A stretch of DNA of 64,000 nt from Fasciolopsis buskii (lineage: Eukaryota > Platyhelminthes > Trematoda > Plagiorchiida > Fasciolidae): NCBI GenBank assembly GCA_008360955.1, contig LUCM01000100.1:78435-142434 (forward strand), written 5' to 3'. Position numbers and translations under genes: made by a program. How positions within the stretch are numbered: position 1 is the first letter of the stretch; the number at the start of each line of letters is the position of its first letter. This document shows, piece after piece, positions 1 to 13,019 of the stretch. The notes beneath the pieces were generated by a model. The model was not told where the DNA came from and did not search any database. It saw only the letters and a program-made list of their open reading frames with translations.

Positions 1-2600
1 TCAATGAGAAATGACGGGAGCCTGCAAAAGTTTGACTAAGAGCGAAACCTTTGAAAACACAGACAGAACGTCGGTACTGACTATTAAAAGTCGATTCTTC
101 GGGAAAAGCAATCGGTCTAGTGTTACAGCCTGCAACAAAGAAATCATAATTAGTGTTGGGCAAACGGTGATTTATATTGTCCACCGCATCAATCATATGA
201 CTTGATTAAAATGTGCCAAAAAATATACTCCACGAACGAATAAGGAAACCACTTTAACACAATAGAACAAAATTACATCCAGCCTATTGACCAAAGGAGG
301 AACAGTCATCCTTCTTGAGAAGACAAGAAGAGGCCTACCATATACCTACGAGCGTGACACAAGAGTTGTTTGGAATATTCGTTTTTCGTCTTACCATTGT
401 TGTGCCGTCGGTTGCAGTTATACTACTCCGGGTGATATAACAAAGCTTTTGTTTTCTGTTTCCCATAGACAGGGTTTCGTGTTCTATCAAAGAGGGATTC
501 ATCCACTAATTCGAGGTCGGTGTGTCTAAGGTCCTCTACATAAAGAATGCAGCAGTGATCTTCAGAGCTATCGGACCACGCCTTTTGTTCGACACTGGGG
601 AATTTTAGCATCGTTAGATTTCTCCATATCTTGACCGCAACGCGACTTTTGAATGACACTGGTTAATACAGTTGGAGCTGACACCTCAGATAATTGTTAG
701 ATTTTTGATAAATATGTAATAGTTCAGATGACGAACTTCTGTTACAAACGGTTTTTTCTTGGTTGAGTTCAATCGAGATTATAGGGCTTTTAAGAGCTCT
801 ATTGTGTGTGTTACGTTCAAGTGATAAAATGTTGGCATCAATTCAGACTTAAGCAAATACTCTGATTTGTACTTGTTCTTTGCTCTAAAACCACAAAAAG
901 CATCACTTGTTTCGGTGGTCGGAAGCCCCTTCTGATTGATTGAAATTATTTGGATCCTAACATTAGCTGTTCTTTTTTCATTTGTCTCCTTGCTCATGAA
1001 TAAAGTGCTGTGTGTTGTCACTTGGTTTTTGGTTGTCGCAGTCAACTATCATGTCCCCTTCTTGTTTCATTGGAATATATCACAAAACAGTCGATATTCA
1101 GCTGCTTTCCTTCCAACACGTATAGCCTTCCCAGGAATGGTGGTTCAAAAGTTCAGTGAACGAGGGAATCACTATTACAAACTAAAAGTCTTCAGAAATT
1201 CCATTGGCACGTGATTCCGAAATAGTAAATCCTCCAGTGGTCTTCCTTAGGAGTCGAGTAGTTATCAGTGGCTACCTTCTATCACCGAGTAGAACTTGTT
1301 AATTCGTTCTAATATGGTTTGCTTTAAATTCAGGAACACTGATTGTTCCCTTTATAAATTGTTTCCTTACTTCGGATTCGCATAGACTTGTGGAACACCA
1401 ACAAGGTTCATTGTCGTCTCGTTTCGCCTGCCATCTGGATTGGTAAAGCGGAAAACCGGTTTCTGGATAGGTTCCACACCGGCTTTCGAGATGGCATTGT
1501 ACACGGCCATATTTCTTGCGACGGGCCAGCTTCCTCAAATTGTCCGTTTTGAACTTTGTGAAGCGATTGTGCAGTGCCATGTGTTGCAAAAAAGGAAAAA
1601 TCTTGCTACGTGCTATCCACGGCTGATCGGGAATGAAATAAAATTTTCAGGAAGGAAAGAAGACGGAGTGGATTGAATGGAACCACAGCAACTGTTCTTT
1701 TATTTACTTATTTTTTGTTTGGTATCCACATGTAGAAATGATTGAATTTTCTTTGTACATTCTCACTATATTCGTTGGCTGTATATTCATACGTACCTTA
1801 GATTCCACTCGGATGATTGCAGAATATCACCTAAGCGCTTCATTCTACATTGAGAAAATGGGTTATATTTTCGAAAGCTTGCATGATGTTCCTTATGTAC
1901 GCATGTATGAATGTCTGTATGAGAGCTAGCTTGAGAATGGTACAAAAACACTAATCCGTCAGTATTGTTATCTGTGGCTGTATTCACGTAAGTATCGGAG
2001 TGAAATCAGAGCCTCACTAAGAAAGTTCTAGAAAGTAAACGATTCAATAGTAGTGAAATCAAACTCCCGTTTCCAAACCTTTTAAAATTGCACATGGAAA
2101 GCTATTACTGAGAATGGATTGACAGATCACCACAAACGTTCTTATTGGTAATCTTTAACAAAAAAACCTTGCACGTGATATATCGCTGAAATGAAACAAG
2201 TTTACTCTCGTATAGCCCTCCTTTTCTCTAGACGGCATAAATACACTTGCCAGTGTACAGATTCATCCACAATATACCTGGCACGCTTTCAAGATGGGGG
2301 AAATACAGTGCATTTTCGCTGACTTCGAAGTTTTTGTGTTCCATCTAGTTATACGAATCATTCAAAATATTGATTTAGTAAACGTAATGTATCTTTCGCC
2401 AGCAAAAGACCATTCTAACATTACGGAAATTGATAATAAAAACAATAAAATGTTATTGATGGAATTTTGCTGGTCAAATGGCTAGACAAATAAAAAGACT
2501 TTTGCATTGTCAGAACCGAGTTCAGTTCACGATATATCGAAATACCGATGCGCCATGTGAATAGTTTGCATGCAAAATTTTATTAATCATTAAGAGCGCA
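1..2600. other. Noncoding or unassigned
   Basis: Only short overlapping open frames on both strands. No transposon motif, splice-supported exon or RNA gene is recognised. Confidence 0.5.
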
Positions 2601-2774
2601 GTCGATGTAGTTGTTGACTTGTCGACGTTTCAGATATCGTGAATAACCTTTATCAAGACTGGTTTACACTCAACTGTTATAGGCTATCATTACAGTTTCA
2701 TTCGCTTGTAGACCAATCTTGGTAAAGGTTACCCATGATGTCTGAAACGTCGACAAGCTAACAATTACTTCGAC
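2601..2774. repeat. Palindromic foldback element (68-bp arms)
   Basis: Arms 2601-2668 and 2707-2774 are inverted copies with 57 of 68 positions matching, around a 38-nt loop. Each arm carries CTTGTCGACGTTTCAGA or its close variant. The complement GAAACGTC resembles the 3' half of a hammerhead core, but the CUGANGA half is not preserved (TTGATAA and TTGGTAA in its place). No coding content. Probably a small foldback or decayed ribozyme-bearing repeat. Confidence 0.75.
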
Positions 2775-3867
2775 CATGCTTTATTACTGATCAGTAAAAG
2801 TTTAAATAAAAGCAGTTTTGTGTCGGCAAAACGAATATGAAAGAAAGACCAGCTTCAAAGAAAGGTAATCTGACCAGTTCATGCAACAAACGGGGATAGG
2901 TGTAGCTTCCACCCAGCTTTGGGATACGAGGCTCAAACAGCTATTTCGACCGCCATCTTTGACGGTACCTAGTAGTCACTCGGTATACTATATCTCTAAT
3001 TAAGAATTATTCAAAACCAGCAATTCTTTAAGTAAGACCCACAATCACAGCCTCGACCTCTAGTCCATTAGCTTCAGAGCACAACTTCTCTCCATGCCAC
3101 TGTGAAACAGCTAGATCAAAAAGTATCTGAATATTCTGGGATCAGCGAATGTTGAGAAACAATCTTGGCCGATGAGTTCATGGCGAACGTCAGAAAAATC
3201 GAAACACAGTCAGCGCTAAACCAATGTGTGCTCTGCGAACGGTGCTCTGTTGGTGCGGTTTGCGTGGTAGACACCACCGTCGATATAGCATACATACTGT
3301 ACACATTGAATAAAACCAACCGAAATGAACGATGTACACATGAAAAGGAATCAAGCAGTCTACTCAACTGTCCCTTCAAATCTTTGGACTGCCAACTCTA
3401 CTCAGTTGTACGTGCACAGAGAACCCACTCAAAATGGTCAGTATATTCATTTAAGGAGGTTTTTTCATTCAGCGTACGGCGAAACCAAATTCGTTGTTTG
3501 TTTAATAAAGCACAAAAATTATACACATAAGACACACCAAGCAGCAATTTTCATTATCTGCCTGGGACACTTCTCCAAAACGGGCATCCTAAATGCTTCA
3601 CTGAAAAAATTGGGAGACAGTCCAAACAACGAGGTAAGAAAATAACGGTAAGTGGGAGATGAGTACACATTAGTTTGCCTTCTAAAGGAGTCTGGGTATA
3701 TCGTAGTTTACTTGGTGCCGTCCACAAGACATTCTTTAACGGGGAACTTTAAGTCCGTTTACCCAAATGATAGCATGCCTGTGGCTTCATTGTATTTTCC
3801 CAATTACCATTCCTTATGAAACAACATCCAGACACCCATCCGAATTTACTCATGAACACCATTCGAG

Positions 3868-4206
3868 TTGGTTAAACACAAGCCACCACACCCATCACGA
3901 GCGCTATGTTTACGTGTGTCTGATTCCAACCACTCGGTGAATGTAACAAGTATTAAGCTTTCGAGGAGGCTGTCAAAACTGGTAAGCCGCCGAACTCTGA
4001 CCATAGTCGAGTCTGTAAGAATTCGACTCCATGACTCATCTTTGTGTGCCCCGAAGCAGCTTGCGCAAACACTGAAGTTTATCCGGTTCCCTTATCACCC
4101 TGAAAAACTTGATTCATTCACAGATCTGAGGAATGCGTGCGAATCGCGTTATCCACTTGAAAAGTTCCACTCTGTGAAAGATTTCTTAGACAAGCACGTC
4201 AGCTGA
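3868..4206 (+). CDS. Unidentified open frame (112 codons), possible 3' exon
   Basis: Open from about 3868 to a TGA at 4204-4206. The second half (after about 4000) reads like real protein: QLAQTLKFIRFPYHPEKLD, then LEKFHSVKDFLDKHVS at the end. An AG at about 4007 (TGACCATAG) could be an acceptor. No family recognised and no upstream exon found. Confidence 0.2.
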   Translation: MVKHKPPHPSRALCLRVSDSNHSVNVTSIKLSRRLSKLVSRRTLTIVESVRIRLHDSSLCAPKQLAQTLKFIRFPYHPEKLDSFTDLRNACESRYPLEKFHSVKDFLDKHVS

Positions 4207-4974
4207 CAGATCTTGATTTAAGAACTGTGGCCCAGCATTCTCCTTCCCCTCGTAGTTTAATTTACAATGGATATTATGTATTGACATGAATTAGAATATG
4301 GGAAAATAAGCTTGTCCGGCACATTGCATAATTTCTGCATTTTGTCAAACTACTCGGAAAACTGATTACTGTGTGCGGAAGCTTAGGGAATATAATCCTC
4401 ATTATCTTCTCCGGATCACGCAGTATCCATAGAACCCCTTTGGATATATCCCTTGGGCTGTTATATAGTATTTTTCCCGGCACTCTGTTCCAGTTTGCGA
4501 GCTTTGCACTTCTTCTAAGGAGTTAGGCATCGTTGGTTAACTATGGGCCTGAGGACTTTGACACAGGTCTCCTAAACTACGAAAAATGCTATACTCGGTT
4601 GCCTGTAGAAACGAAAGCTTAAATGTATATCGTATCCGGACGGATCACTTTCAGCCCAAATTATTCATAAAATTGTCCAGCCTTTACGTCCACTTCATCA
4701 CTGAGAATCGCAAAGATATTGCATCGGTGCTCCATTTGTATTGGTTTCATGTCCAGATCGGCTAGTTTAAAAGACAGTGAGTCGAACACTGAACCATGAG
4801 GTTATCTGAGAGGTCAGCTTAACTCGCTTGTATTACTTTGGCCTTGTTTTACAGCTGCTTTGATACGTTGCTTTCTGAACGATGACAGAACCCCCCGTTA
4901 AACCAAGTAGTGATAGTGAGCGATCTCCTACGGAACAACCTGGATTAAACTGTTTCTCCTGATCTTTTAGAGGG

Positions 4975-5107
4975 TCGTCCCAACGAGAGTTCACTGATTT
5001 CTTACTTGGACTTGATCGCATCTCCTTGGATTCTAAGCTAAACCAGGGAAACCACCACTTTGTTCGGGTTTCCAAATTTGTCAGCCAAATCCAGTTTGAC
5101 GATAAAG
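4975..5107 (+). CDS. Possible internal exon, unidentified
   Basis: After TGATCTTTTAG near 4969 an open stretch reads REFTDFLLGLDRISLDSKL and then NHHFVRVSKFVSQIQFDDK, followed by GGTAAATC, which could be a donor. The opposite strand is also open (4833-5153), so the evidence is weak. No domain recognised. Confidence 0.2.
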
Positions 5108-5153
5108 GTAAATCTGTATCTCCGTCTGAATAGCAAAATATATTTGCCTTCAT

Positions 5154-8100
5154 ATATTGTTCTTGATTTTGTCAACCACGTTTGGTCAATAACCATTTGT
5201 TCGAATAGGATGTATTCGTAATCCGTTTCGCCATCGGTGGACAGTGATCCTTTGTGCAGACGAATTGATTAGTTTCGGTCTTATTTGGACTATCTGTTTA
5301 CCGAATGCTGAGGGCTTAGCTTGTTCTACCTTCTTAACAAACCAGGATGCGGAAACTATTAGACATGCTGTTGTACCACCGGTAGCCCTCTCGACACTAA
5401 ATAACGAGTGAATAGATATGAAAAAAAGTTATCGCGGCCGGAAGTATGAACTGTAAACAAGGAAATGGAAGATCGTTTGTGCATTTGTTTACCACCCAGT
5501 ATTAATGTACAACTTGTCAGTGCATTCACAGGATCACGGTTGCACTCTTGGTAAGATGCAACGGTCAACCTGATGACTGGTTGTTCGGTTTCTCTAATCC
5601 CCGGTCAACTTAGCCGCCTGGAAGCCTAAAGTTGGCCGCGATCTTTTCCCTGAATAACAATGTAACTTTTTCTTTAATTGATTCGGAGCTTAGAGTACAA
5701 AAAATGCTCTAGCCAATCAAAAACAGTGGAAACCACTATCAAAGTCCCAGATTCAGCCATTCTGTCGACTGGACGTCCGCTCAAAGTCATTTGACTGTCT
5801 GATCCTCCGGTTTATTTGTTGCAACAGTACCGGTTCCTTTTTGAAACCCGACAGTAAAACAAACACTCCGTGGATCGTGAATTATTACTTGTACTAACTG
5901 ATTTTATCACATTCCGCCGATCAAAAAGATGCACAAGATGGATTTTTGTTCTAATTTGAATAAAGCCAGCTTATGCCGTGGTAATATCCATGTTAACTGC
6001 AAATCAATCACCGGGACTGCGAAACTGTGAGAAACAGTTCATCGAACCAGTCGTAACTAATCGCTCGGTATCCGCGATTAATCTCTTGCCGAATCACCGA
6101 GTGGACAGATACACGAATGGCATTGTAAGGCGTTACAGACTACTAGCCTTATCATCGGCACGGAAGCTTATGTCAGATATTTCGATTTTGTCTCGCCCGA
6201 GGTCGTAGGAGCGTTATTTTTATACGGGTAACAGGTTTCTAGAAAAAGCTGGAGTAAGAAAGGTTAGACTGCTAGTTCCCAGCTGTTCTGTTTAAAAAAC
6301 CGATTGCACGGTTGAAAAAGGTTGCTTAAATGGAACAGTTTCTTCCCTTGTTTGTTGTTACTTTCTGCCATAGTGCTGTTTTAACTGTAAAATTAATTAA
6401 GTGTCTTTCGGTGTGCAAAATAACATTACGTTTTTTAAATAGTTCTAGCGCTGAGATACCTTGTCACTTGTGGAAATCGAGTCCATGTAATATTGATGCT
6501 GAGTAGCGTTCTAACCTAAGCTATAAGCACGCAACAATTAATGGCCATCGATTTTGCGTACTGTGTTACCTAAATATCAAATGTTCGCATTTCACTCAAA
6601 GAATCGCACTTTTCATCCATTCTAGTGGCGGAAAGATTTAGCGTCAGAAAATGCTAGAGGAAGTTTTACATATGAATGCTGTCTACTTGTGCAAAATACA
6701 AGCGCGGAAAGGAAGATCACAGTTTCTGAGAAGGCTTTGCGGAATGGTATGAACGCAATATAGGTGACAAGTTCATTCATTTCATCGTCGCGTAGAGGTA
6801 GGTAGAACTGGATTGAACTTGATGCAAACATTTCCTGCAGATTTGTCGACTTTTCAATATTTTCAAGCGGTTTTTTCGGACACGAAAAATGCAGACGGAA
6901 TTTGGATTATCCATCAAACTTTCGTCTAACTCAACTATTGATATTTCTTTTGAAAAACTTTCCACAATTTATTTCCTGTGATTTTTTCTGGTGTACCTGG
7001 ACATTTAAGCTTACGGACATTTCGTCGAATTGGCTGTTGGGGTTAGCTAGACCGTTTCCGTGCGTTTAGAAATTACAACCAGGCAGTTCCGCTGAAAGAC
7101 AGCTGATTACCGTACTAGGAAACTGGGTTGATCTACTCCAGTCATCGAATGAGTTCATTTTGTGTCCCCTTACTGCAAATGAGGCGGCAAGTGCCGCATA
7201 CGCGACACTAATATTCACCTACCCAGGGCTGAAACATTTACGATTCCGACAATGAAATTATGCGTGACTCTTCTTCTGGTTTATCTGTTTAGTTTTCGTC
7301 TGATTACACGTTTCTTTTTTGCGCGTGTTAAATTTGAGCCCTTCTGTATTTCACGAATAACCCCATAGGTCAGGAAACTTTCGATGGAACTACGCCGTAG
7401 GCTGTATTACAAGGGACCCATTGTTGTAAATGCTTATCCGAGACAAGTTTAATAGCACTTTGCACCTCTCTCAGGTACAGGATCAAACGATTAATCCTAT
7501 AATAAATTTGTGATTGTGTCCAACTATACCAGGTCAGCTCATCGGTAAATCAAATTCCCTTCATCCAAAGCCAACTGAGAAAGGAAAACTAAGATGCAAT
7601 TGTCCAGTGAAAAAGGAGGTGACAAACAAGTAAAGACGGTATATAAACCCACAGCCAAACTGAATGCCTTATTGATATACAGACGGGCAACCAGATAGAT
7701 GGAGCACCAGGGGAGGTGTGTAACCTGCATTTGACTAACCACGTCAGATCAACCACCATCCGCTCCGTCTTGGAGACCATCCAGGTAGACGTTCTTACTA
7801 TGACAAGTTTCATTATGTGCGAGGTTTGGGTGTGACACACGGACTGCCACTTGTGCGACCACTCAGGTGTGGCACTGGGTTTAATTTTGTACACAATGTG
7901 ACTACCACAAAATCTTTCAGTAGCACATCTATGTTTCGACTTTGTTGACATACACATTGTTTTTGGCGGGAGCGGCTTAGATCCAAGGGTAACGCCGTTC
8001 CATGACATTTAAATCTTGTCCTAATGACGAAAGGGGTTTCCGGACATCTGATTGGCAGAGGCCTCGTCAAGTGAACATTTAGCCGGTATAGTATAAGGTT

Positions 8101-8900
8101 AGTATAACTGGCTGAGAAAGTACATCGGGCAAATACACAGCCAACCAAAATTCGAGGTTAAAGAGCACTAGAGTGGAAATATGTAAACTACCCAACATGA
8201 TATTTTGAATACCAAAGCGCTCTCCAGGAGTTGAAAAATACCGCAGACAGAAAACAATTCAACGTGGTCCATTTGCACTTCATTTAAACTACAATGAGTG
8301 ATGAAAACCCAAAGCCCATCATAAACGAAATCGTCTGTGTGCTTGGTGAGTCGAAGTAGCCTCAAAATTTTTGCTGTCGAGTGAAGTTCATGAGAATGTT
8401 AAGGAAGGAAATTTGGCTCGTAAAATACACGGTATAAAACACTATTATATCTATCCAGTTCCTAACTAATTCTCCTGAACCCGGTTGGCCTTGAATGACG
8501 AAATTTGATTTACTTTTGAGCTGAATGATTCAATAGAACAACCTGAGCTCAGTCGCACGGTATACTTTGAAGTGAAGTTCGTTTTCGCAATCCGCCATTT
8601 GTGCAGCCTTGTATTCTCGGTGCTACTTTTACAGTACGTTCCACCATCACTCATGCGATTTTCCGCCGAATTTGATACTGATCGTCCGCAAAATTTTCAA
8701 ATGTAACGCACAAAATTCCTACTTATGTGCCCATTGGATGAGGACTGGTGATTTCCCAAAAACATTTTCCCAAATATAGTCCAGATTTGTTACAGAAATG
8801 GAATGAATCCCAGCGAATCAGTAATCGAGATTTTGGAGAACTGCGTACTCTAACGATACTAGAAAATTACTAAGAAAAGGTAACCGAGACTGCGTTGCAA
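5154..8900. other. Noncoding or unassigned
   Basis: The longest open frame is 139 codons (8008-7589, minus), which overlaps another minus frame out of phase (8148-7813) and has no recognisable domain. Nothing else is supported. Confidence 0.45.
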
Positions 8901-10124
8901 GAGATTTCTCAGAAAACTCTACTCAGATGCCATTGGTGAAAGAGAAGTTTCTACACTTCTGCTCATATGCTCACCATAACTTCCTTACCATATTCGTAAT
9001 ATGATAAAATTCTCATCACAAGCACACAACACATACAACCAATCCTCTCGGGAGGAGAATGCCAACAAACGATTAATTAGTGCGAAAGAAACACGTGTAT
9101 CCAAAAAAATGGACATATCCAACAGAAGAAAAAGGAGGGAGCAAATAAGGGAAACAACTAAACAAAGAAGGAAAAAGGATAGAAAACAGGAAGAGAGGAG
9201 GAAGTAGATTGGTCAAATCGAGTGTCTGGAAGCGACATACGTTCTCCAAAGCTCCACAATTACCATGTTTGACGGTCAAATTACTCTGTCTATAACCACC
9301 AACTGAGAGAAAGTGTTAAAGACTTCCTCCGACTTCACTTGAATATAGCTACCTGTCTGAGCTGATTTCGCTCCCATCAACATAACGGAGACTTCGGTTG
9401 TTGGGGGAGCAAAAAGCACCATGTTGGAATAGGGAACAATCGAAGCAGTTCCTCAATTTCTGATCAACACTGAGCAGTTCATTAATGACCGAGTCCGTTG
9501 GTCACTATTCCACTGAGAAAATACAATGTTGAGGTAAGAGACAATCAGATGACCCAATAATTAGCGACAACAAATCATTTCGGGTAAATGTGGAGAACTG
9601 GGGAATACCAACATACCAATAGTATTCATCCGTGATTCACCACCTGACTGACTGTGTGGTGAAAAAGAAACACGTTTCTGCCGAATTACACTTAATTTAT
9701 TCACATCCACAATCTGGACTGCCAATCCGTGTCGATCGAACAGAACGAGCAAAATTTCAATCGAGCACCAACTGTGTGCATGCTCTCGCTTGCCGCCGTG
9801 ACACTGTCGTTCCCGGCCCGAGCGAGTGTTTGAATGTGTAATGAAGTGAGGTTTTTGTATTGCGATTGCACGTGGTTCGTTTGGGGAAATCGATCGAAAT
9901 GGATGCCTGCTTATTTCGGGCGCCGTCTGATTGTCGGAACGGGCCGGGAATGCAACACGATGTGCAGATGAGTAGTCGTGCTTGTTCGCAATACCGACAT
10001 TATTTCCTTTTCAGCAGTTCCATTCGGGGGTATGCCTGATTTGTCCGATTGTCTGACCATGGGCAAAGTTGGTTCATTATTCACGTTCTAGTGCTACTAT
10101 TGCCAACAACCGAGTGGATCGTGT
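8901..10124 (+). repeat. Outer inverted duplication, left arm (1.22 kb)
   Basis: This arm is the reverse complement of 22262-23486 with only scattered differences (about 99% by eye); one visible case is a C-to-T change plus one extra T in a T-run near 22970. The edges are abrupt: homology fades before 8913 on the outside and stops after GTGGATCGTGT on the inside. It contains a lysine/arginine-rich open frame (9001-9207) and open frames on the other strand, which are duplicated only because the DNA is duplicated. I recognise no transposon protein in it. Confidence 0.92.
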
Positions 10125-11285
10125 GCGAATGGCTGCAAATTTGACGTAGTTTTTAGGATTTTTTGGATGCTTTTACAACTCGACCATTTTTTTCTTGGGC
10201 GAATTATTTCAGACGCCTAATTTCCTTACCCAAAGTTTTGAAAACAGAACGCATCGCGCACAATCGTCCAAGGTCTTCCAGGTAGAATTAGTCGTATAAC
10301 CACGAAAACCGATGGATTGGTGACGCCGTGGACTCATTTTATCATTTGTGTATGAACCTCTTAGTAGGTTCTGCCCGGGATATTCATGTGTGTTCATGAG
10401 AAATTTGTTGGTCGAATGTGCTGGGAAATCGCGCGCCCTATTATCCCATGTGGATGACATTGCTTGTTTCATCACATTGCCTAATGAGGATGTACGCTAG
10501 CAAAAGGGAAAAGAATAATCTCTTGGAAATAAATTTTAACCAGCTGTTTGCTTTAGCTTATATAAAAAATGGCAAGACTTTTGAAAAGTGCCAGATGATT
10601 AGCATGTGCCGGAGATTTCCCGTTGTGATTCTTATAGCCCTCCATTTAAGTCGAGGAGATATATTAATAAGCAATCGAAGTACGAAATGAAGACCTGGGA
10701 TGAAGTTTGTCACTCACTGTGACGGTTTGTTATTCCGTCAGTCTCGTCATCATGCACATAATAAACCTTGCAACTAGAGAGCATATTTAGAATAAGAACA
10801 ATGTACATTAGTAAACATTTACTCTGGGATTTTCAATCATCACTTTAACATTATTCGGGAATGAAGCAAGGCAAAGCATCTCAACAGGCAAGTGGAATAT
10901 TGTGCGAGCGGCCACTTGCATGAATCACAAAACAAGAGCCCTATCTATGCCTTGAGCGAACGGAGCACGACAAATCCGTTTGCGTATTAACAGAAGGCAA
11001 AATAAAAGCTTCGCAAGAAATATGCAAGCTTAGGAGCCGAATCAGTGGAATATGATGTGTTTGAAAAGCTGGCCGGTCAAGAAAACTGGGTCAAACACGC
11101 GAACGGTAGGAAGGCTGCAAAGAAAACAGAGTCAGATGAAGTACGTCACCTCGCACAAAATTCCCAAACAAACCACGCGAAATGAAAACTACTGACTTTA
11201 TAAAACATGTCGCAAACAAGCCAAGAAGTACAATCTACATGGAAAACTATCATCCTTGCACAGAAATTTACTTGTCATGGTTCCG
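10125..11285. other. Spacer between outer and inner left arms
   Basis: No gene or known repeat seen. It has no counterpart next to the right arms. Confidence 0.5.
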
Positions 11286-12046
11286 ACCTCATAAAACCTG
11301 GTAATAAAAGGAGAAAAGGGAACGATAAACAACGGAATATTAAACTGCTAGGTAATTATTTGAAGAACCATATAGAAAACAAAAGATTTCCAGTGAAAGA
11401 ACGTCAGCGACTGCTGCTTTGGACCGACTTGCCTAGCCTTCAACCAACTCTTTGGGGGATTTTCTTGAACCTAAATCAGTAATCTAATCGGATCTGTTCG
11501 AGATAGCCCATTGTTTAAGGTTTTCACATCTGATTGTTATGTCATCGACTGGCCACCTTGACTCATTTTCCAACCAAAACCAGTGCACTACAAGATAGTC
11601 GTTCGGTGGACATGCACAAAACATGTCCCAAACACATTATTCTATTCCGATTCTCTTCTTCTCCTAAGCATTGAACGGTTAAGACCAGTACTTTACTCCT
11701 AACCTAAACATTACTAATGAGATTCTCCCACCATAAACCAACAACACTAGGAAGAAAACGGTGTTGAAAAACACCGAAAGTCTTCTCATATCTGCCTCAA
11801 AAACCATGTTTCGGAGCTGCATACTAAAACCGGTCTTACCACTGCAAGGTGAAATCGGCCTTCGATCGATAGCCAGATGTCACGCGGATGCCGCAGACAC
11901 CTCAAATCGGTGAATATCAATCAAGCCCTCTATACGCTTGGAGACACTTCTTATGGTTTGCAACAGCCGGGTGACATGTAGTTGCCCAAACAACGAAAAC
12001 TTATTTACCTCATACAACTTCTCCCGACCAAGAACAAAGTTCTTTT
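11286..12046 (-). repeat. Inner inverted duplication, left arm (761 bp, LINE 3' part)
   Basis: Reverse complement of 15239-15999, with the same length of 761 bp and only a handful of substitutions seen. On the minus strand it carries the RT thumb region (NFVLGREKLYEVNKF) and the 3' end of the LINE at 13.0-16.0 kb. Both copies share the same stop codons and frame breaks, so the duplication took place after the element had decayed. No convincing target-site duplication is visible at its edges. Confidence 0.93.
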
Positions 12047-13019
12047 GTTCATATATACATATATACGTGTAAGTTTGCACGTATATTTTCAGTGGAAAAA
12101 TAATTGAAGACGTAAATGGTATCGGTAATTATAAAAGCATTAATTGTTTTCTCTTGTGTAGACGATCAATACACGCAAAATCAGGAATAGAGCCACGATT
12201 ATTGACAGGATGTCGAAGAAAGTGATCGACGATAACAGTAATTGAATCTGAGACACTGGTCTCCAAATGTCACCATGTCGGATGTATATACATGTATGTG
12301 CGTATGCGCTCATGAACCATGCCGTTCCCACGGTTAGGCAACATGACCACTGCGGTAGACTAATGTCCAACGCTAATCTAAAGAACCAAGCTGCTTATCT
12401 AGCTCCCAGTCCCCGTACTCCTCCTCCAGTCACGGTTATCGCTTGATTCCCAAGGTAATTCCGGCTCCAGTTTGCGGTAGTGAGACATTCAAGTAGAGTC
12501 CCGAACATAGGTGATCTGCTGACGGGAAATGGCAAATTGTCGTCAGTCCGAATCTGAATTTCATCTGTGTGGTGACCAATGGATCACTGAGGTGAGGGAA
12601 TCTGGGCGAAAGTACGACTATCTTCTAATCCAACCACCCCGCAACGAGTTTTTTAGATAATCATGACGAATTTTTTCCATAAACTCCTTATGTACAAAAG
12701 CATGGATGCAAGAAATACTTCAAAGTTTTGTATTATCCTAATATTTCCTACATAATTTGATTTTGAACTTCGAACATATGAAGTGCAAACAGTTTTTGAC
12801 AAGAACCAGTTTGGGTACCCAAAGAAAAAAGCTGTTTTGCAGTGTGGACAGCCGCGCAATATCGTCCACTCAAACCCCTCCAGTAACCTTTCTATGAGAA
12901 TGCTCACTAAATTCCCTTTTTATGATGCAGAACCCTGACAAACTGCTATAAAAAAATTGCAGCTCGGTACATTTATTTCATGGCAACATCAGTTGCATAC
13001 CATGAAGTGAGCTGAGCAC
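12047..13019. other. Sequence between the inner left arm and the LINE
   Basis: Short frames only; begins with an AT-rich tract carrying ATATATACATATATAC near 12,051. No motif recognised. Confidence 0.45.

Noticed and set aside
7589..8148. Two overlapping minus frames of 139 and 111 codons
   Set aside because: They overlap out of phase and show no recognised domain, splice context or repeat homology.
9001..9207. Lysine/arginine-rich 68-codon frame, duplicated at 23386-23180
   Set aside because: It is preserved only because the DNA lies in the 1.2 kb inverted duplication; composition follows an A/G-rich tract and no domain is seen.
11207..11482. 91-codon frame, also found on the minus strand at 16084-15803
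   Set aside because: It is the antisense of the LINE 3' region in the inner inverted duplication, not a conserved gene.
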